Source of the DNA: Megaustenia siamemsis
Lineage: Eukaryota > Mollusca > Gastropoda > Stylommatophora > Ariophantidae
Reading direction: 5' to 3'
NCBI GenBank assembly: GCA_032433765.1
Contig: JAVIAB010000124.1
Location: forward strand, 71,907,746-71,971,745
Length of the DNA: 64,000 bases
The translations under genes were made by a program, and so were the position numbers. Shown here in pieces: positions 53,985-64,000 of the stretch (positions within the stretch are counted from its first letter, which is position 1; each line of letters opens with the position of its first letter). Under the pieces are notes generated by a model. It searched no databases, was not told the origin of the DNA, and saw only the letters and a list, made by a program, of their open reading frames with translations.

Positions 53985-53990
53985 TGTCTC
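53985..53990. other. Target-site duplication, right copy (TGTCTC)
   Basis: Identical to 33,591-33,596. Confidence 0.9.
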
Positions 53991-54235
53991 TGCATCAAAG
54001 CTTGGCTGCCACGGAACGCCAATCTTTTCTGTCATAGGTTGACTTGTCCATCTTTTGATATTACTCATCCATTTAAGTCTTGGTCTGCCTCTGCCTCTTT
54101 TACCTTGTAGTTCTCTTCCAAGATTACTTTTAGTAGATTGCTGTGTCTTTTAACATGCCAAAAAATCTCATTTGTCTTGTTTGAATTGTGTTTAGTAGTT
54201 CTCTTTTCATTTTTAGTAGCATTGATTTAATTACG
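53991..54235 (-). pseudogene. RTE 3'-end fragment, the Polinton's insertion site
   Basis: Matches 36,030-36,275 of the nested RTE (TTGACTTGTCCATCTTTTGA; CTTGGTCTGCCTCTGCCTCT). Together with the tail-like sequence left of 33,591 this shows that the Polinton entered the 3' end of an older RTE copy. Confidence 0.7.
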
Positions 54236-54480
54236 TTGACAAGTAATTGAACGTTTATAGTTTTCAAGCACATCCTTCTGGTCTGTTTTGGATAAGGTTT
54301 TTTTTATTACAAAAGCATGAAAGTAAAACACTATCACTTCATAAGAGTTGGACAAGGTTTAAAACCAAGTCCAAAGATTTATAACTGGCACGATGATGAA
54401 AAACACCAACAAACTCAAGAGAAATTATTCATCAATGAACCACTGAAACTATAAAGAGATTGATCTTGATCTTGATCCAT
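54236..54480. other. Unassigned AT-rich DNA
   Basis: Nothing recognised. Confidence 0.4.
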
Positions 54481-54840
54481 CCAGCTCCCTAGATGTCACA
54501 TAGGGTTGTAGTGTTTTTCACCACCCATCTATATTCTTAGAAGGATGTTCGATCTTATCTAATGAGTCTATGTCTGCCAAGTTTGTTTCTTTTATAAGTA
54601 TCCTTTTTTGTGTCTCTCTAGGTCTTCCTCTTTTCCTGTATCCTGATGCTTCCCATAGAAGACCCTGTTTTGAAATTCTTTTGTTTTCTCTTTTCAGCAC
54701 GTCTTCTTAGACATTTGTTTTAAAAAGTGTTTAGTCATCTCTTAATCCCTTTTGTTGTTTTCCAGCTTTAACATGCATAAGTAAGAGTTGATAATACATT
54801 TGAGTTGAATATTCTAAGTTTAAGATAAGATTGAGGAGTA
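54480..54840 (-). pseudogene. Family Z LINE C-terminal fragment
   Basis: The minus strand reads KRENKRISKQGLLWEASGY and RKRGRPRETQKRILIKETN, ending near 54,490, the usual C-terminal text of this family. Confidence 0.65.
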
Positions 54841-55510
54841 GTAAAAACTTATTTAATTTAATCATTACATCTTTGAACTATCCTGTGAATTCTGCTCAAA
54901 TTATATGACGTACAAATATTAAAAGAATTGACACTCTGCAAAATCAAATATTATTAGAGGATGTACTATACAGAATAATTCTATATTTGAAAGCGGTAAA
55001 TACATCACAATATGATCTCTTTATTTTCTTAGACTGAAAATCATAATTACAAATTGTACAATTGTCATCTCATACTTATACCATTCTCTTTAATTTTTCT
55101 CAGCAACCAATATCTGCTTTACATCTAGAATGTTAGGAATCATGAACTGGACAATGTGTTTGAGGTCTTCCCCACAGTTTTTTTTTCTTTGGCAAAGCTT
55201 CCTTCTATAGACTAAACTTTCATTCTCAGGCTGTTGAGGTTGCTGGCATTTTGTAATACATACTCAGCAATCTACTTGGTTGCTCTACAGTAGCAATACT
55301 AACATTACTACTAAAAAAGCAAACTGTGACAAAGACAAAAGCATTTTCCCTATCCATGATTCAGAAGCTATACTCCAAAGAAATATTGGACACATACACA
55401 AATGGTTCAGCAATTACATATGGCAAAATAAAAACATAACATACAACAGCAAAGACAGAGAAACATTCTATTCCAGCCGAAGAGATTTTTGCAAAAATCA
55501 GAGGAGTGAC
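54840..55510. other. Unassigned AT-rich DNA
   Basis: No motif recognised; a plus-strand frame at 55,280-55,621 ends in a microsatellite and is not convincing. Confidence 0.4.
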
Positions 55511-55532
55511 AATGTTACCACACACACACACA

Positions 55533-55592
<60 letters not shown>

Positions 55593-55602
55593 CACACACA
55601 CC
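55511..55602. repeat. Compound microsatellite (CA)n(CACG)n(CA)n
   Basis: Alternating purine-pyrimidine throughout: about 14 GCAC units flanked by CA runs. Confidence 0.95.
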
Positions 55603-55629
55603 CAATGCAGGCATTAAATAATAAAGAAG

Positions 55630-56520
55630 TCTATCTATCTATCTATTGACCTTTCAAGCCGTAGCCGGCCCATAGGGTGTAGACCAAAATACTCCTTCTC
55701 TTATCTGAATTTTTGTTCTAGCAGTTTTCAATTCTTTTAAAGATATTTTATCAAATCTCGCCATTTGTCTCTGTTCTGTACAAGCAGCTCTATCTCATTG
55801 AGGGAGCCGATTCCTGCTGCTTTTGCACCTCTCAGCAATGTTCTTCTCAGTGTCTCTCTGGGTCTTCCTCTTACCTGTTGTTCCCCACATGAGGGCTTGC
55901 TTTGCTATTTGGTTATTATCTCTTCTCATCACATGTCCAACATATGACCATCGTCTTTTCTTGATTACTGAAGTGGTTGATTGGCGATTTCTCTAATTTC
56001 CTCGTTTGTTTTGAATTCGTTCCACGCTATACCAAGTATTTTCCTTAGACATTTATTTTCGAATGCGTTCAACTTTGTTTCTATATCTCTTGTTGTTTTC
56101 CAGCTTTCACACGCATACGTGAGGGTTGATAGTACATTTGATTTGAATAGTCTAAGTTTTGTGTTTGTGCTGATGAGTTTTGATTTCCACAAATTTTGAA
56201 GGCTTCTGAAAGACATTGCTGCTTTAGCTATTCTGATTCTAATTTCTTTGCTTGTATCCCCTTCTCGATCAATGTGACTTCCAAGATAGATAAAGTGATC
56301 GATCTCTTCCACTGGTTTGTTTTCCATGTATTTTCCATAAAGAAGTGCTACCTCCAAAATCTGCCATACTAATCGTACAAGGTCTATTCTCCAAGCCATA
56401 AAAAGTTTTAAGGAAGATAAGTTCATCCAATAAATAAAGAACAACATATGTTTACTGTCTGGTAAAACTAAACTAGTACTGCAGAGGATACCATCCCATT
56501 GTAACATATCTGGAAATGAA
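55630..56520 (-). pseudogene. Family Z LINE, 3' part with (GATA)n tail
   Basis: The 3' tail of TATC repeats (plus strand) is at 55,632-55,650. The minus-strand frame from 56,507 contains FIYLGSHIDREGDTSKEIR and NVLSTLTYACESWKTTRDIE, to 55,965; the C-terminal part continues in another frame to about 55,750. Similar pieces lie at 21.4, 31.0, 32.3, 32.9 and 54.5 kb. Confidence 0.75.
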
Positions 56521-57300
56521 ATAAATTAACTTGCAAAGTTAGGAAGAAATCTTTGATTTCCTATCTCATCCCAAAGCTCAGAGATGTAAAGATACTTATA
56601 GAACATGTCATAAATATGCCTTGAAAATGAATGAAAAGACTTTAATGGAAAATATAAGCCAGAAAAAGACATTGCAACTGGATCCAAATGACATGTGCAG
56701 ACTAAGATCTTCAGACTTAGAACAGTGCACTGTGTACATTTATACCCAATATAAAACGAGCCATCATTACTTAAAGAAGTAAAAAAAAAAAGGGGAAAAG
56801 TTTTTTCTAAAAAACCCAAAACAGAAAAGCCACGAGATTGGATAATGTACCATTGAATGCAAAAAATCAAAGTTTGTCAAGAAGTTGAAGAAAAGACATC
56901 ATTATCATCAGGTTGTATGTTCTATGCAGAAGGTTGCATTGACCATAGCCTGTCTGAAAGAATCCGTCTCTAGCCAGATCTCCAACTTCTTCTATTGTCA
57001 TGTTCAAGATCTCCTTGATATCTAGAAATCACCTTCTTCTTGATCTGCTCCTGATGTATCACACAGCAACCATGCCTTCTATTATTGTTCTTTCTAGACT
57101 GATTTGTCTTACATGGCCATAGAAAGACACAAAAAGTCTCATTCAATATGAAATTAGAACAATACATGCTTAGAGTAGACAGATGACTTATAAGTACAAC
57201 ACACAGTAGTACAAAATAGATGTAATATAATTGAGAAAATACAGAACTTTTAGATGCAGTGAAAAATACTCCAACAATCAATTCAACAAACATCAAAAGA
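56520..57300. other. Unassigned AT-rich DNA
   Basis: Minus-strand frames (56,526-56,870 and 56,970-57,311) are AT-driven and show no motif. Confidence 0.4.
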
Positions 57301-57763
57301 AGTAATATCATTGACTAAAAGAACCAACAAGAAGAGATTTATGACAAAAAAAATACTAGAACAAATGGACAAAAGACGAAATCATAAGAAGGAAGAAATA
57401 ACATACTAAGATGGCACAAAGAAATCCCAAACAAATCTAGAGAAGCAAAGGAAGAATGGATAAAACGGAAATGTGAAGAAATGAAGAAAAAAAAAAAAAA
57501 CACAAAATTCAGGCGCAATCAATTAAATTTTATAGTTTAGACAGAAGAATGCTTTGGAAGTTGCTGAGTCATTTTGGAATCCCCTTAACGTTTATCAACC
57601 TGATAAAAACAATGTATGAAGGATAAAATGTAGTGTGGTGCATGAAGGACAGCTTACAGAAGCATTTGAAATAAGAACAGGAGTAAGGCAGGGATGCCTT
57701 CTGTCTCCATTTCTCTTTCTACTGGCCATAGATTGGATTATGAAAATAACTCAAAACAACAGA

Positions 57764-58182
57764 GTTATTTGAGTTATTTGCGGGTCTTCATCATTGCACT
57801 CCGAACATGTCCATAGCTGCTCAGATCCCCTCCTCAGCAATTCACGCAGTGTCCAGCGACTGATGACTCCAGTTCTATGTTGGTTGATAAGTCTTCTTAC
57901 ACGGCCACTAAGTTTCTCATTTCTGGCTGTGCCCATCTTAACTCCCATTTCCATCATCCGAAGAAGTGACGTGGATCTGTGTTTGTCGAAGTCCTGTGTT
58001 CTTCCCACATCTCGGAGGGCATTGATGATGTCCGCCCGATCCATTGTTTGCCCGTCCTCAACGACAGCGCAGCTAGCCAACCTGTCCGCTCTTACATTTC
58101 TCAGTACTCCCGCATGTCCAGGGACATAGACAAAGGTGACCTTACGTATTTCGGATTTCTGCAATGACTCTACCCATTGCAT
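57764..58182 (-). pseudogene. I-clade RNase H end and C-terminal Cys motif
   Basis: Reads TFVYVPGHAGVLRNVRADRL (RNase H final strand and helix, about 58,080-58,140), RADIINALRDVGRTQD, and WTCSECNDED (about 57,800) as a CxxC-type tail. It overlaps the 3' end with its (CAAATAACT) duplication at the insertion edge. Copies of this end lie at 20,396-20,517 and 27,036-27,340. Confidence 0.85.
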
Positions 58183-58270
58183 GCTTACAGAGCCCGCCTG
58201 CCTCCACCTTTTTCATCCTGCTCATCGAATCACTCAGTATACATGCGTGGGTGTAGTCTAGTGACACTAA

Positions 58271-59626
58271 TCATTTGAATGCCTTGGTCACTGCCATCAC
58301 CTCCATTGTCATGCTACTCGTGGTCATGACGTATGCACCACTGTCTTCCTTGACTATTCTGCCTGCGGAGCGTGCTGTAAATGCCCATGCACTTCTTTGG
58401 TGTCGTATTACAGATCCGTCTGTATAGATGACTGCATCTTTCTCATCGGTGTTATCACAGATGAGACCGTTGACCTCAACATTAACCACGACCGGGTTCT
58501 GTTCCCTACTTTTCCTGTTGAGTGTGACAATACACGAGAAAGTCCCCTTGAGTGATGTAGGCACTGGTATCCACTCCTTACCAACGCTGATATTGGTAAG
58601 CCCACAGACCTGTTTGATGACATCTTCTGCTCGGCCCACCCATGATTTGTTATTTTTAGCCTGGCACCTTTCCCTGTGTTGAGCACGTGGTGCAATGGAT
58701 GCTCTGTATCTGTACTAATCTTCAGGTATGCTTGTGCTTTCCAGATCTTGATTCTGTCATCCATGGTTGGAAAGTCAAGAAGATACCTCATTACTACACA
58801 GGGAGTGTCCCTTGTACATCCCAAGATAATGTGCATGGCTTCATTTTGTATTTTCTCCAGCCTATCATTTTGAGTCGCACTGACAGTAAGAATTGCCAGG
58901 GCATACTCGATTGGTGCGAGGACCAATCCCTGGAACAGAAGAGTAAGTATCCTCTGCTCGATGTTGGCAGCTGCCATGACCTTCAAGGTGGCTAAGCCTT
59001 TGCGGGATTTTGTTATCACATGGTCGACGTGGTCCCTAAAACACAGGCTGCGATCAAACTTAACTCCGATGTATGTCATCAACTTGTTCTTCGTCACCTT
59101 ATCAGCTCCCATTCGTACTACTAGTGTGGTTGTATTAACGATATGATTGTTAAGGGAGAACCATGAAACTGACGCTTTATTAGGATTAACCAAGGCACCT
59201 GAAACCCCACACCAGGAAGAAATACGATCAAGTTCGTCTTGCATTGTGGAGGCGATTCCCCATCTGTCTCTTCCTTGTCGATATACCAGAATATCATCAG
59301 CAAAAGTCATAGTTCTTCCCCTCCCATCCGGCTGTTGGTCCGTGATCGTTATTGTGTACACGTTAAATAGAACTGGTGATAAAGGTGAGCTTTGTGGCAG
59401 CCCTGGACAAATGGATGTTGGCTCGGAAGACCAACTTCCACATCTGAGTATCACCTTCCTTAGAAACAGTGCCGCAGCGATCCATCTAATGAGGAAGGGG
59501 TGCACCGCTAGTTTGAGGAGCATATGCATGAGATATTCAATTGGTACCCTGTTGTATGCATCCTCCAAATCTATAGCAGCAGCACATGTCTCCTCTCGTC
59601 TGTGGAAGCCTTCGAAGACGTCATAG
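58271..59626 (-). pseudogene. I-clade reverse transcriptase and RNase H start
   Basis: The minus-strand frame from 59,568 reads LEDAYNRVP (box A), LPQSSPLSPVLFNVY (box B) and MTFADDILVYRQGRDRWGIA (catalytic box, about 59,270-59,330). It continues as a nearly unbroken 386-residue frame to 58,408. RNase H begins in another frame at about 58,420 (AVIYTDGSVIRHQRSAW, catalytic Asp). RNase H is diagnostic of I-group elements and removes template RNA during copying. Confidence 0.85.
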
Positions 59627-59629
59627 GCG

Positions 59630-61038
59630 ACACCATGGGCAGGCCATCCTTGTGCGCAACAATATGGTGGCAGCTGAGGTTGATATGTCTGCGTGGAACA
59701 ATGCAGAATTGCAGGTACATGCGGTTAGGGTGCAGACCCCAGTTCATTTCATAATTGTAAATGTGTATGCCTGTAAATGGAAGGTGAACACACAACAATG
59801 GCAGAATCTCTTCGAGTTCGATGAAAAGAACGTCATTTTCTGCTGAGATTTTAATGCTAGAGGAAACCAGTGGGTAACGTCATAACCAACAAGCAGGGAG
59901 AGGACCTAGAGAACTCACTAGTGTCAGTCGATTTAGTGTGCTTGAATGATGGAAGGGCAACAAGAATGGCCACTCGAACAGGGGATTCTGATAGTGTCAT
60001 AGACCTTGCACTGGTGTCTACACCGGTTTACAGGTGGAGTGCACTGGGGTTCCACGGAAGTGATCACTATCCATGTGTCCTCCTAATTGAGAAAAGCAGA
60101 AATAGAAGCCAGAAAAGAAAGCTCCACACATTCCACTACGAGAAAACAGACCAGAACGTCATTAGCAAAATCAGACATAGGAAACAGAGCGCCCCTCGTA
60201 GGAGGCAGGAGAGATGGACGCAGCCACCCTGGTGGAACGTAGAAGTCGAGGACGATTGGCGGAGCAAGAGACAAACGGCCAGGATATGGCAGAAAGCCAG
60301 AAAGAACATAACCTGAGCTCTTGAAGTGTCTGAAAGCAGAGGTCGACCAAAAAAATTATGCATTTTAAACTATGTGCTAAGCAAGCTAAGGATGCCAAAT
60401 GGGATGACTTCTGTAAAAAAGTGTGCTCCGAAAAATCGCTAGCCACATTCTGGTGCCTTCATCAGAGCATGAATGGCACAATACGACACAAAGGCATACC
60501 AGACTTTCAGAGCACAGGCCGGATATGGCACAAATCTGATGAGAGCAAAGGGAAGGCCCTGCTTGCCCGCTACATTGAGCAGACTGACCAAAGAAATGAG
60601 GCTGTAAGAATGAGGATACGGGGACTGCTGTCAAAGTTGTGTAAGGATGTAGTGCTGGAAGAAGATCTCACAATCACAACCAATACCATTCGCACGACAC
60701 TTAAAAGGTAACACAACACTGCTCCCGGTCCAGATGGTGTTCGGTACGATGACATAGGCGATTTAGCTGATGACGACTTGACAAAACTGGCCAATGAGTT
60801 TAATGCCAGCATTCAGAGTGGCCAGATTAAGGAGGAGTGGCTACACAGCTACTTACTACCACTACCGAAGCCAAACAAGGACCATTCTCAGATCAGTGCC
60901 TATAGAATCATCACAATGCAGAACACTGCGGGCAAGCTGCTGGAGAAAATAGTTGTCCGTGTCCTCACCTGTCACCTTGAACAGAAATGCGCATTCCCAC
61001 CCATACTCGGAGGTTATAGATATAACAAAGAGACATGG
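59630..61038 (+). pseudogene. I-clade endonuclease and RT start, inverted 5' half
   Basis: The plus-strand frames read GQAILVRNNMVAAEVDMS and VHFIIVNVYACKWKVN (endonuclease, 59,640-59,800), DSVIDLALVSTPVY and GFHGSDHYPCVLLIEKSRN (near 59,990-60,100, with the catalytic SDHYP block), NTAPGPDGVRYDDIGD (about 60,715) and WLHSYLLPLPKPNKDHSQIS (RT start, about 60,840). It ends where the 3' half begins in the consensus order. Confidence 0.85.
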
Positions 61039-61884
61039 CTCAAAACAACAGAAATGGGATCCAGTGTTCACTGACCAAACAACTTGATGATTTAGACGTT
61101 TTGCTGATGACATAGCTATCCTATCACACAGCCATCAACAGATGCAGGATAAAATGAGCATACTTGATGAGAGATCACAACAGCTAGGATTGAAGATTAA
61201 TAAAAATAAGACGTACATTATGAGAATTAATACAGTTGGCAATAACCAAAAAAAACTAGGAGAAATACCTCTACTAGACGTACAATCTTACATATATCTG
61301 GGCAGTAATAATAGATAAAGAGGGAGGAACAGAAAATTATACCAAAATAAGGATATCAAAAGAAAGAGGAGCTTTCATTGCACTGGGAAACATATGGAAA
61401 TCCAAAGAAATTAGGTTAAATACAAAAATAAAAATGTTCAACTCAAATGTTAAGTCGGTCCTATTATATGGCTGTGAAACATGAAGAACAACAAAATTGA
61501 CAATCACGAAGATACAGACTTTCATTAATGGATGCTTGCGCAGAATAAAAGGATGGAAATGGCAGGACAAAATCACTAACATAGAATTATGGAAATGTAC
61601 CAGTCAAATACCAGTGGATAAAGAGATACAGCGAAGACGATGGTGCTAGACAGGACACACACTACGGAAGCCAACTGAGAGTATTACACAACAAGCCCTT
61701 TTTTGGAATCCCCAGGAAAAAGACAAAGAGGAAGACCAAGGAATTCTTGGAGAAGACAGATAGAAGCAGAGATGAAGATGATGGGGAAGACATGGAATGA
61801 TCTTAAAAGAATGGCAAAAAACAGAACGACTTGGGAAGTGTTTGTTGAAGACCTATGCTCCACTGGAAGCTAAAATGGTAGAAG

Positions 61885-62445
61885 AAGAAGGCATACCTGA
61901 AGATCTACTGACATTTATCTTTGTAGCCATTCCTAAGAATGTAGTGGTGTTAGGAGAATATTGAAACACTACAATAGTGGGGGCCTCAAGAATAATTAAT
62001 GTGGTTCGAGAAGGATTCTACCATAAATTAGAAATTGCAAGACTGTCTAGCAAACGTGAACCATGAGATGACCAAAGCCGTTTAATTAAAATAGCTTAAT
62101 TGTTGCACCATTTAGTTGATATCACAAAGCTCAGCTAAGGGAAAAGGGTGACTTTAGACCTGGCATTCGAACAGGCAGTTGTGATTTATTGGGGAGCCGC
62201 AGGACCGCCCAGGGAGGAGGTAGAAAAATGTAGAAACATTTAGAAAGAAACAAGATAATTACATAGAACTAGGAATCAAGAGCTTAAGAGACAAAGTAAT
62301 TTGTATTGTGAGCTCAAAAGGATTGTGCTCGATTGGGTTAGTACCCATAAGTTTTAGATACGATTGTGTAATAGTCGTTAAACAGTCAGAGAGAGAGATT
62401 TCTGTGTAATGTAAACTGTGAGATCAGTATGAATGATTTGATTCT
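61885..62445. other. Mostly unassigned DNA with a small RT-like trace
   Basis: Reads GIPEDLLTFIFVAIPKN at about 61,891-61,940, a motif usually just before RT box A, so a short RTE-like remnant is present. The rest shows nothing recognisable. Confidence 0.35.
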
Positions 62446-62449
62446 TTTT

Positions 62450-63250
62450 TTCTTCTTCTTCTATCCTTCCGTCATTGCCGTTGGCGTCGAGGGGATATAC
62501 AATCTGCGATTCTTTGCTTTTCTGTTGGCCTCTTCTGGTGTTATCCCTCCTAGTGACTCTAGTATTCCCTTAATCCATCTTTCTCGGTCTTCCTCTTAAT
62601 CTGGCGTTTTCGTAGCGTTTGTTTATGCCTCTTTGAGTCATTGTTAGTTCTTTTTGTCTTGTTATGTGGCAGAACCAATTTCTCTGTTGTTTCTTTATGT
62701 ATTCGATGGCTGGTTCAATTTCGAGTTTCTTCCTCAGGTCAGTGTTTCTTACTCTGTCCCTTAAGCTGTGTTTCCTGTCATTCTTCTGACACATTTCATT
62801 TCGGCGGTTGTATCTTTCTTATTGTTCTAGACTCCAACGTCCAATTCTGGCACTGATAGCACAGAGTTGGTAGAAAAATTGATTTGTATATTGCCCTTTT
62901 TGCTTCCGTAGTTATTGCTTTGTTTTTCAATAGTTTTGATACTTGGCAATCCTTGTTACACCTTATATCTATCTCTGTCTCTTGGCTATTGTGTTGTGTT
63001 AACGTGCTACCCAGATATTTAAAATTACACCTTATATCTATCTCTGTCTCTTGGTTATTGTGTTGTGTTAACGTGCTACCCAGATATTTAAAATTGTCTA
63101 CATGTCTCAGAGTCGTATTATCTATTATGATGTTTAGTTTTTCTTTATTTCTCGCTATTGCCATTACTTTGGTTTTGTTTATGTTGATCTTCATGTTGTT
63201 TTGTTTATGAGTGTTGTTTAGCCTGTTGATATGTTCTTGCAGGTCCTCAG
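62450..63250 (-). pseudogene. Family X-related LINE, 3' part, with internal duplication
   Basis: The minus-strand frame from 63,194 reads INKTKVMAIARNKEKLNII, then NFKYLGSTLTQHN twice, then NKDCQVSKLLKNKAITTEAK and LPTLCYQCQNWTLESRTI. The C-terminal part (62,794-62,570) reads NDRKHSLRDRVRNTDLRKKL. The 3' end near 62,450 has a (GAA)n run on the minus strand. Confidence 0.75.
62959..63096 (-). repeat. 69-bp tandem duplication in the family X-related LINE
   Basis: CACCTTATATCTATCTCTGT starts at 62,959 and 63,028; the copies are almost identical. The length is 23 codons, so the frame is preserved. Confidence 0.95.
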
Positions 63251-63269
63251 TTGATTCATGTATTAGAAC

Positions 63270-64000
63270 TTCTTCTACCTTTTAGCTCCCAATGGAGCAT
63301 AGGTCTTCAACAAACACTTTCCAAGTCATTCTGTTTTTTGCAATTCTTTTAAGATCATTCCATGTCTTCCCCATCATCTTCATCTCTGCTTCGATCTGTC
63401 TTCTCCAAGAATTCCTTGGTCTTCCTCTTTGTCTTTTCCCCTGGGGATTCCAAAAAAGGACCTGTTGTGTAATACTCTCAGTTGGCTTCCGTAGTGTGTG
63501 TCCTATCCATCGCCATCGTCTTCGCTGTATCTCTTTATCCACTGGTATTTGACTGGTACATTTCCATAATTCTATGTTAGTGACTTTGTCCTGCAATTTT
63601 TCATCCGTTTATTCTGCGTAAGCATCCATTAATGAAAGTCTGTACCTTCGTGATTGTCAATTTTGTTATTCTCCATGTTTCACAGCCATTAATACCACCG
63701 ACTTAACATTTGAGTTGAAAGTTTTTATTTTTGTATTTAACCTAATTTCTTACCTCTATTAATCTTTAGTCCTAGCTGTTGTGATCTCTCATCTAATATA
63801 CTCATTTTAGCCTGCATCTGTTGATGGCTGTGTGATAGGAGAGCTATGTCATCAGCAAAGTCTAAATCATCAAGTTGTTTGGTCAGTGACCACTGGATCC
63901 CATTTCTGTTGTTTTGAGTTATTTTCATAATCCAATCTATGGCCAGTAGAAAGAGAAATGGGGACAGAAGGCATCCTTGCCATACTCCTGTTCTTATTTC
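63270..64000 (-). pseudogene. Family Y LINE, C-terminal part, running off the window
   Basis: The minus strand reads GCLLSPFLFLLAIDWIMKIT (about 63,925-63,985), LDDLDFADDIALLSHSHQQM (about 63,825-63,885, catalytic box) and, after a break, RRWRWIGHTLRKPTESITQQ (about 63,460-63,520), ending near 63,282. It matches the right part of 57,300-61,885 and continues beyond 64,000. Confidence 0.8.

Larger units (their letters stand above)
57764..61038 (-). mobile_element. I-clade LINE with 5' inversion (twin priming)
   Basis: Flanked by CTCAAAACAACAGA at 57,750-57,763 and 61,039-61,052. The left segment (57,764 to about 59,630) is the 3' half on the minus strand, from RT box A to the RNase H and the 3' end. 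The right segment (about 59,630-61,038) is the 5' half on the plus strand, endonuclease to RT start. The element's two halves meet head to head, the arrangement produced when two primers start reverse transcription of one RNA. The copy is 5'-truncated. Confidence 0.9.
57300..61885 (+). mobile_element. RTE-like LINE ('family Y'), split by an I-clade element
   Basis: The left part (57,300-57,763) shows RT text in shifting frames (RRMLWKLLSHFGIP near 57,550; VRQGCLLSPFLF near 57,690). The right part (61,039-61,885) continues with the catalytic box (FADDIAILSHSHQQMQ near 61,093) and the C-terminal region to about 61,870. The split is at a 14-bp target duplication. A second copy is on the minus strand at 63,270-64,000. 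Confidence 0.8.

Overview
This window looks like repeat-saturated DNA from an invertebrate animal, probably a lophotrochozoan such as a mollusc. That assignment is inference, from intron-like AT-rich DNA, several non-LTR retrotransposon clades, tRNA-derived SINEs, a Penelope-like element, a Polinton/Maverick, and an EGF-plus-lectin gene copy of a kind common in bivalves. There is no bacterial gene organisation. Almost every recognisable reading frame belongs to a mobile element, and most are broken by stops and frameshifts. The only good candidate for host coding sequence is a terminal RING-finger exon near 29.0 kb, with a doubtful second exon at 29.4-29.5 kb.

Layout, left to right. At 0.4-3.2 kb lies a Penelope-like remnant: a GIY-YIG endonuclease and CT-rich tandem DNA between inverted arms of about 390 bp. 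At 3.25-11.9 kb a Tx1/L1-like element is split by a second non-LTR element, which is itself split by a 2.96-kb retrocopied insert. Direct repeats of 9 and 10 bp mark the two inner insertions. At 12-13.4 kb are a tRNA-SINE and an AG-tailed SINE. At 13.5-17.1 kb is an R2-like element with an FMDD catalytic box. At 17-33 kb are SINEs, short tandem arrays, LINE fragments, a hAT-like pseudogene, an IS630/Tc1-type DDE transposon (24.65-25.93 kb), the RING exon and further LINE pieces.

The centrepiece is a 20.4-kb Polinton/Maverick (adintovirus-like) element at 33,597-53,984, flanked by a perfect 6-bp target duplication (TGTCTC). From left to right it carries a terminal inverted repeat (TIR), an open Bcl-2-like gene, a nested RTE retrotransposon, an array of 140-bp repeats with a three-monomer period, two C2H2 zinc-finger reading frames and a protein-primed DNA polymerase B. 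On the opposite strand follow a PC4-like gene, an adenain-type protease, a hexon-like major capsid protein, a basic core protein, a minor capsid protein, a small membrane protein and a chromodomain integrase. The right end is rearranged. A third TIR copy sits internally, followed by the packaging ATPase, a small conserved frame, and an inverted second copy of the integrase and its upstream gene, and then the true right TIR. Most virion genes are frameshifted, so this is a decayed insertion; the Bcl-2-like gene and the polymerase C-terminus remain open.

At 54-64 kb the window returns to LINE debris. An I-clade element (57,764-61,038) is inserted with a 14-bp target duplication into another LINE and shows a 5' inversion as produced by twin priming. 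All family assignments come from reading motifs by eye; no database search, percent identity or phylogeny was computed.
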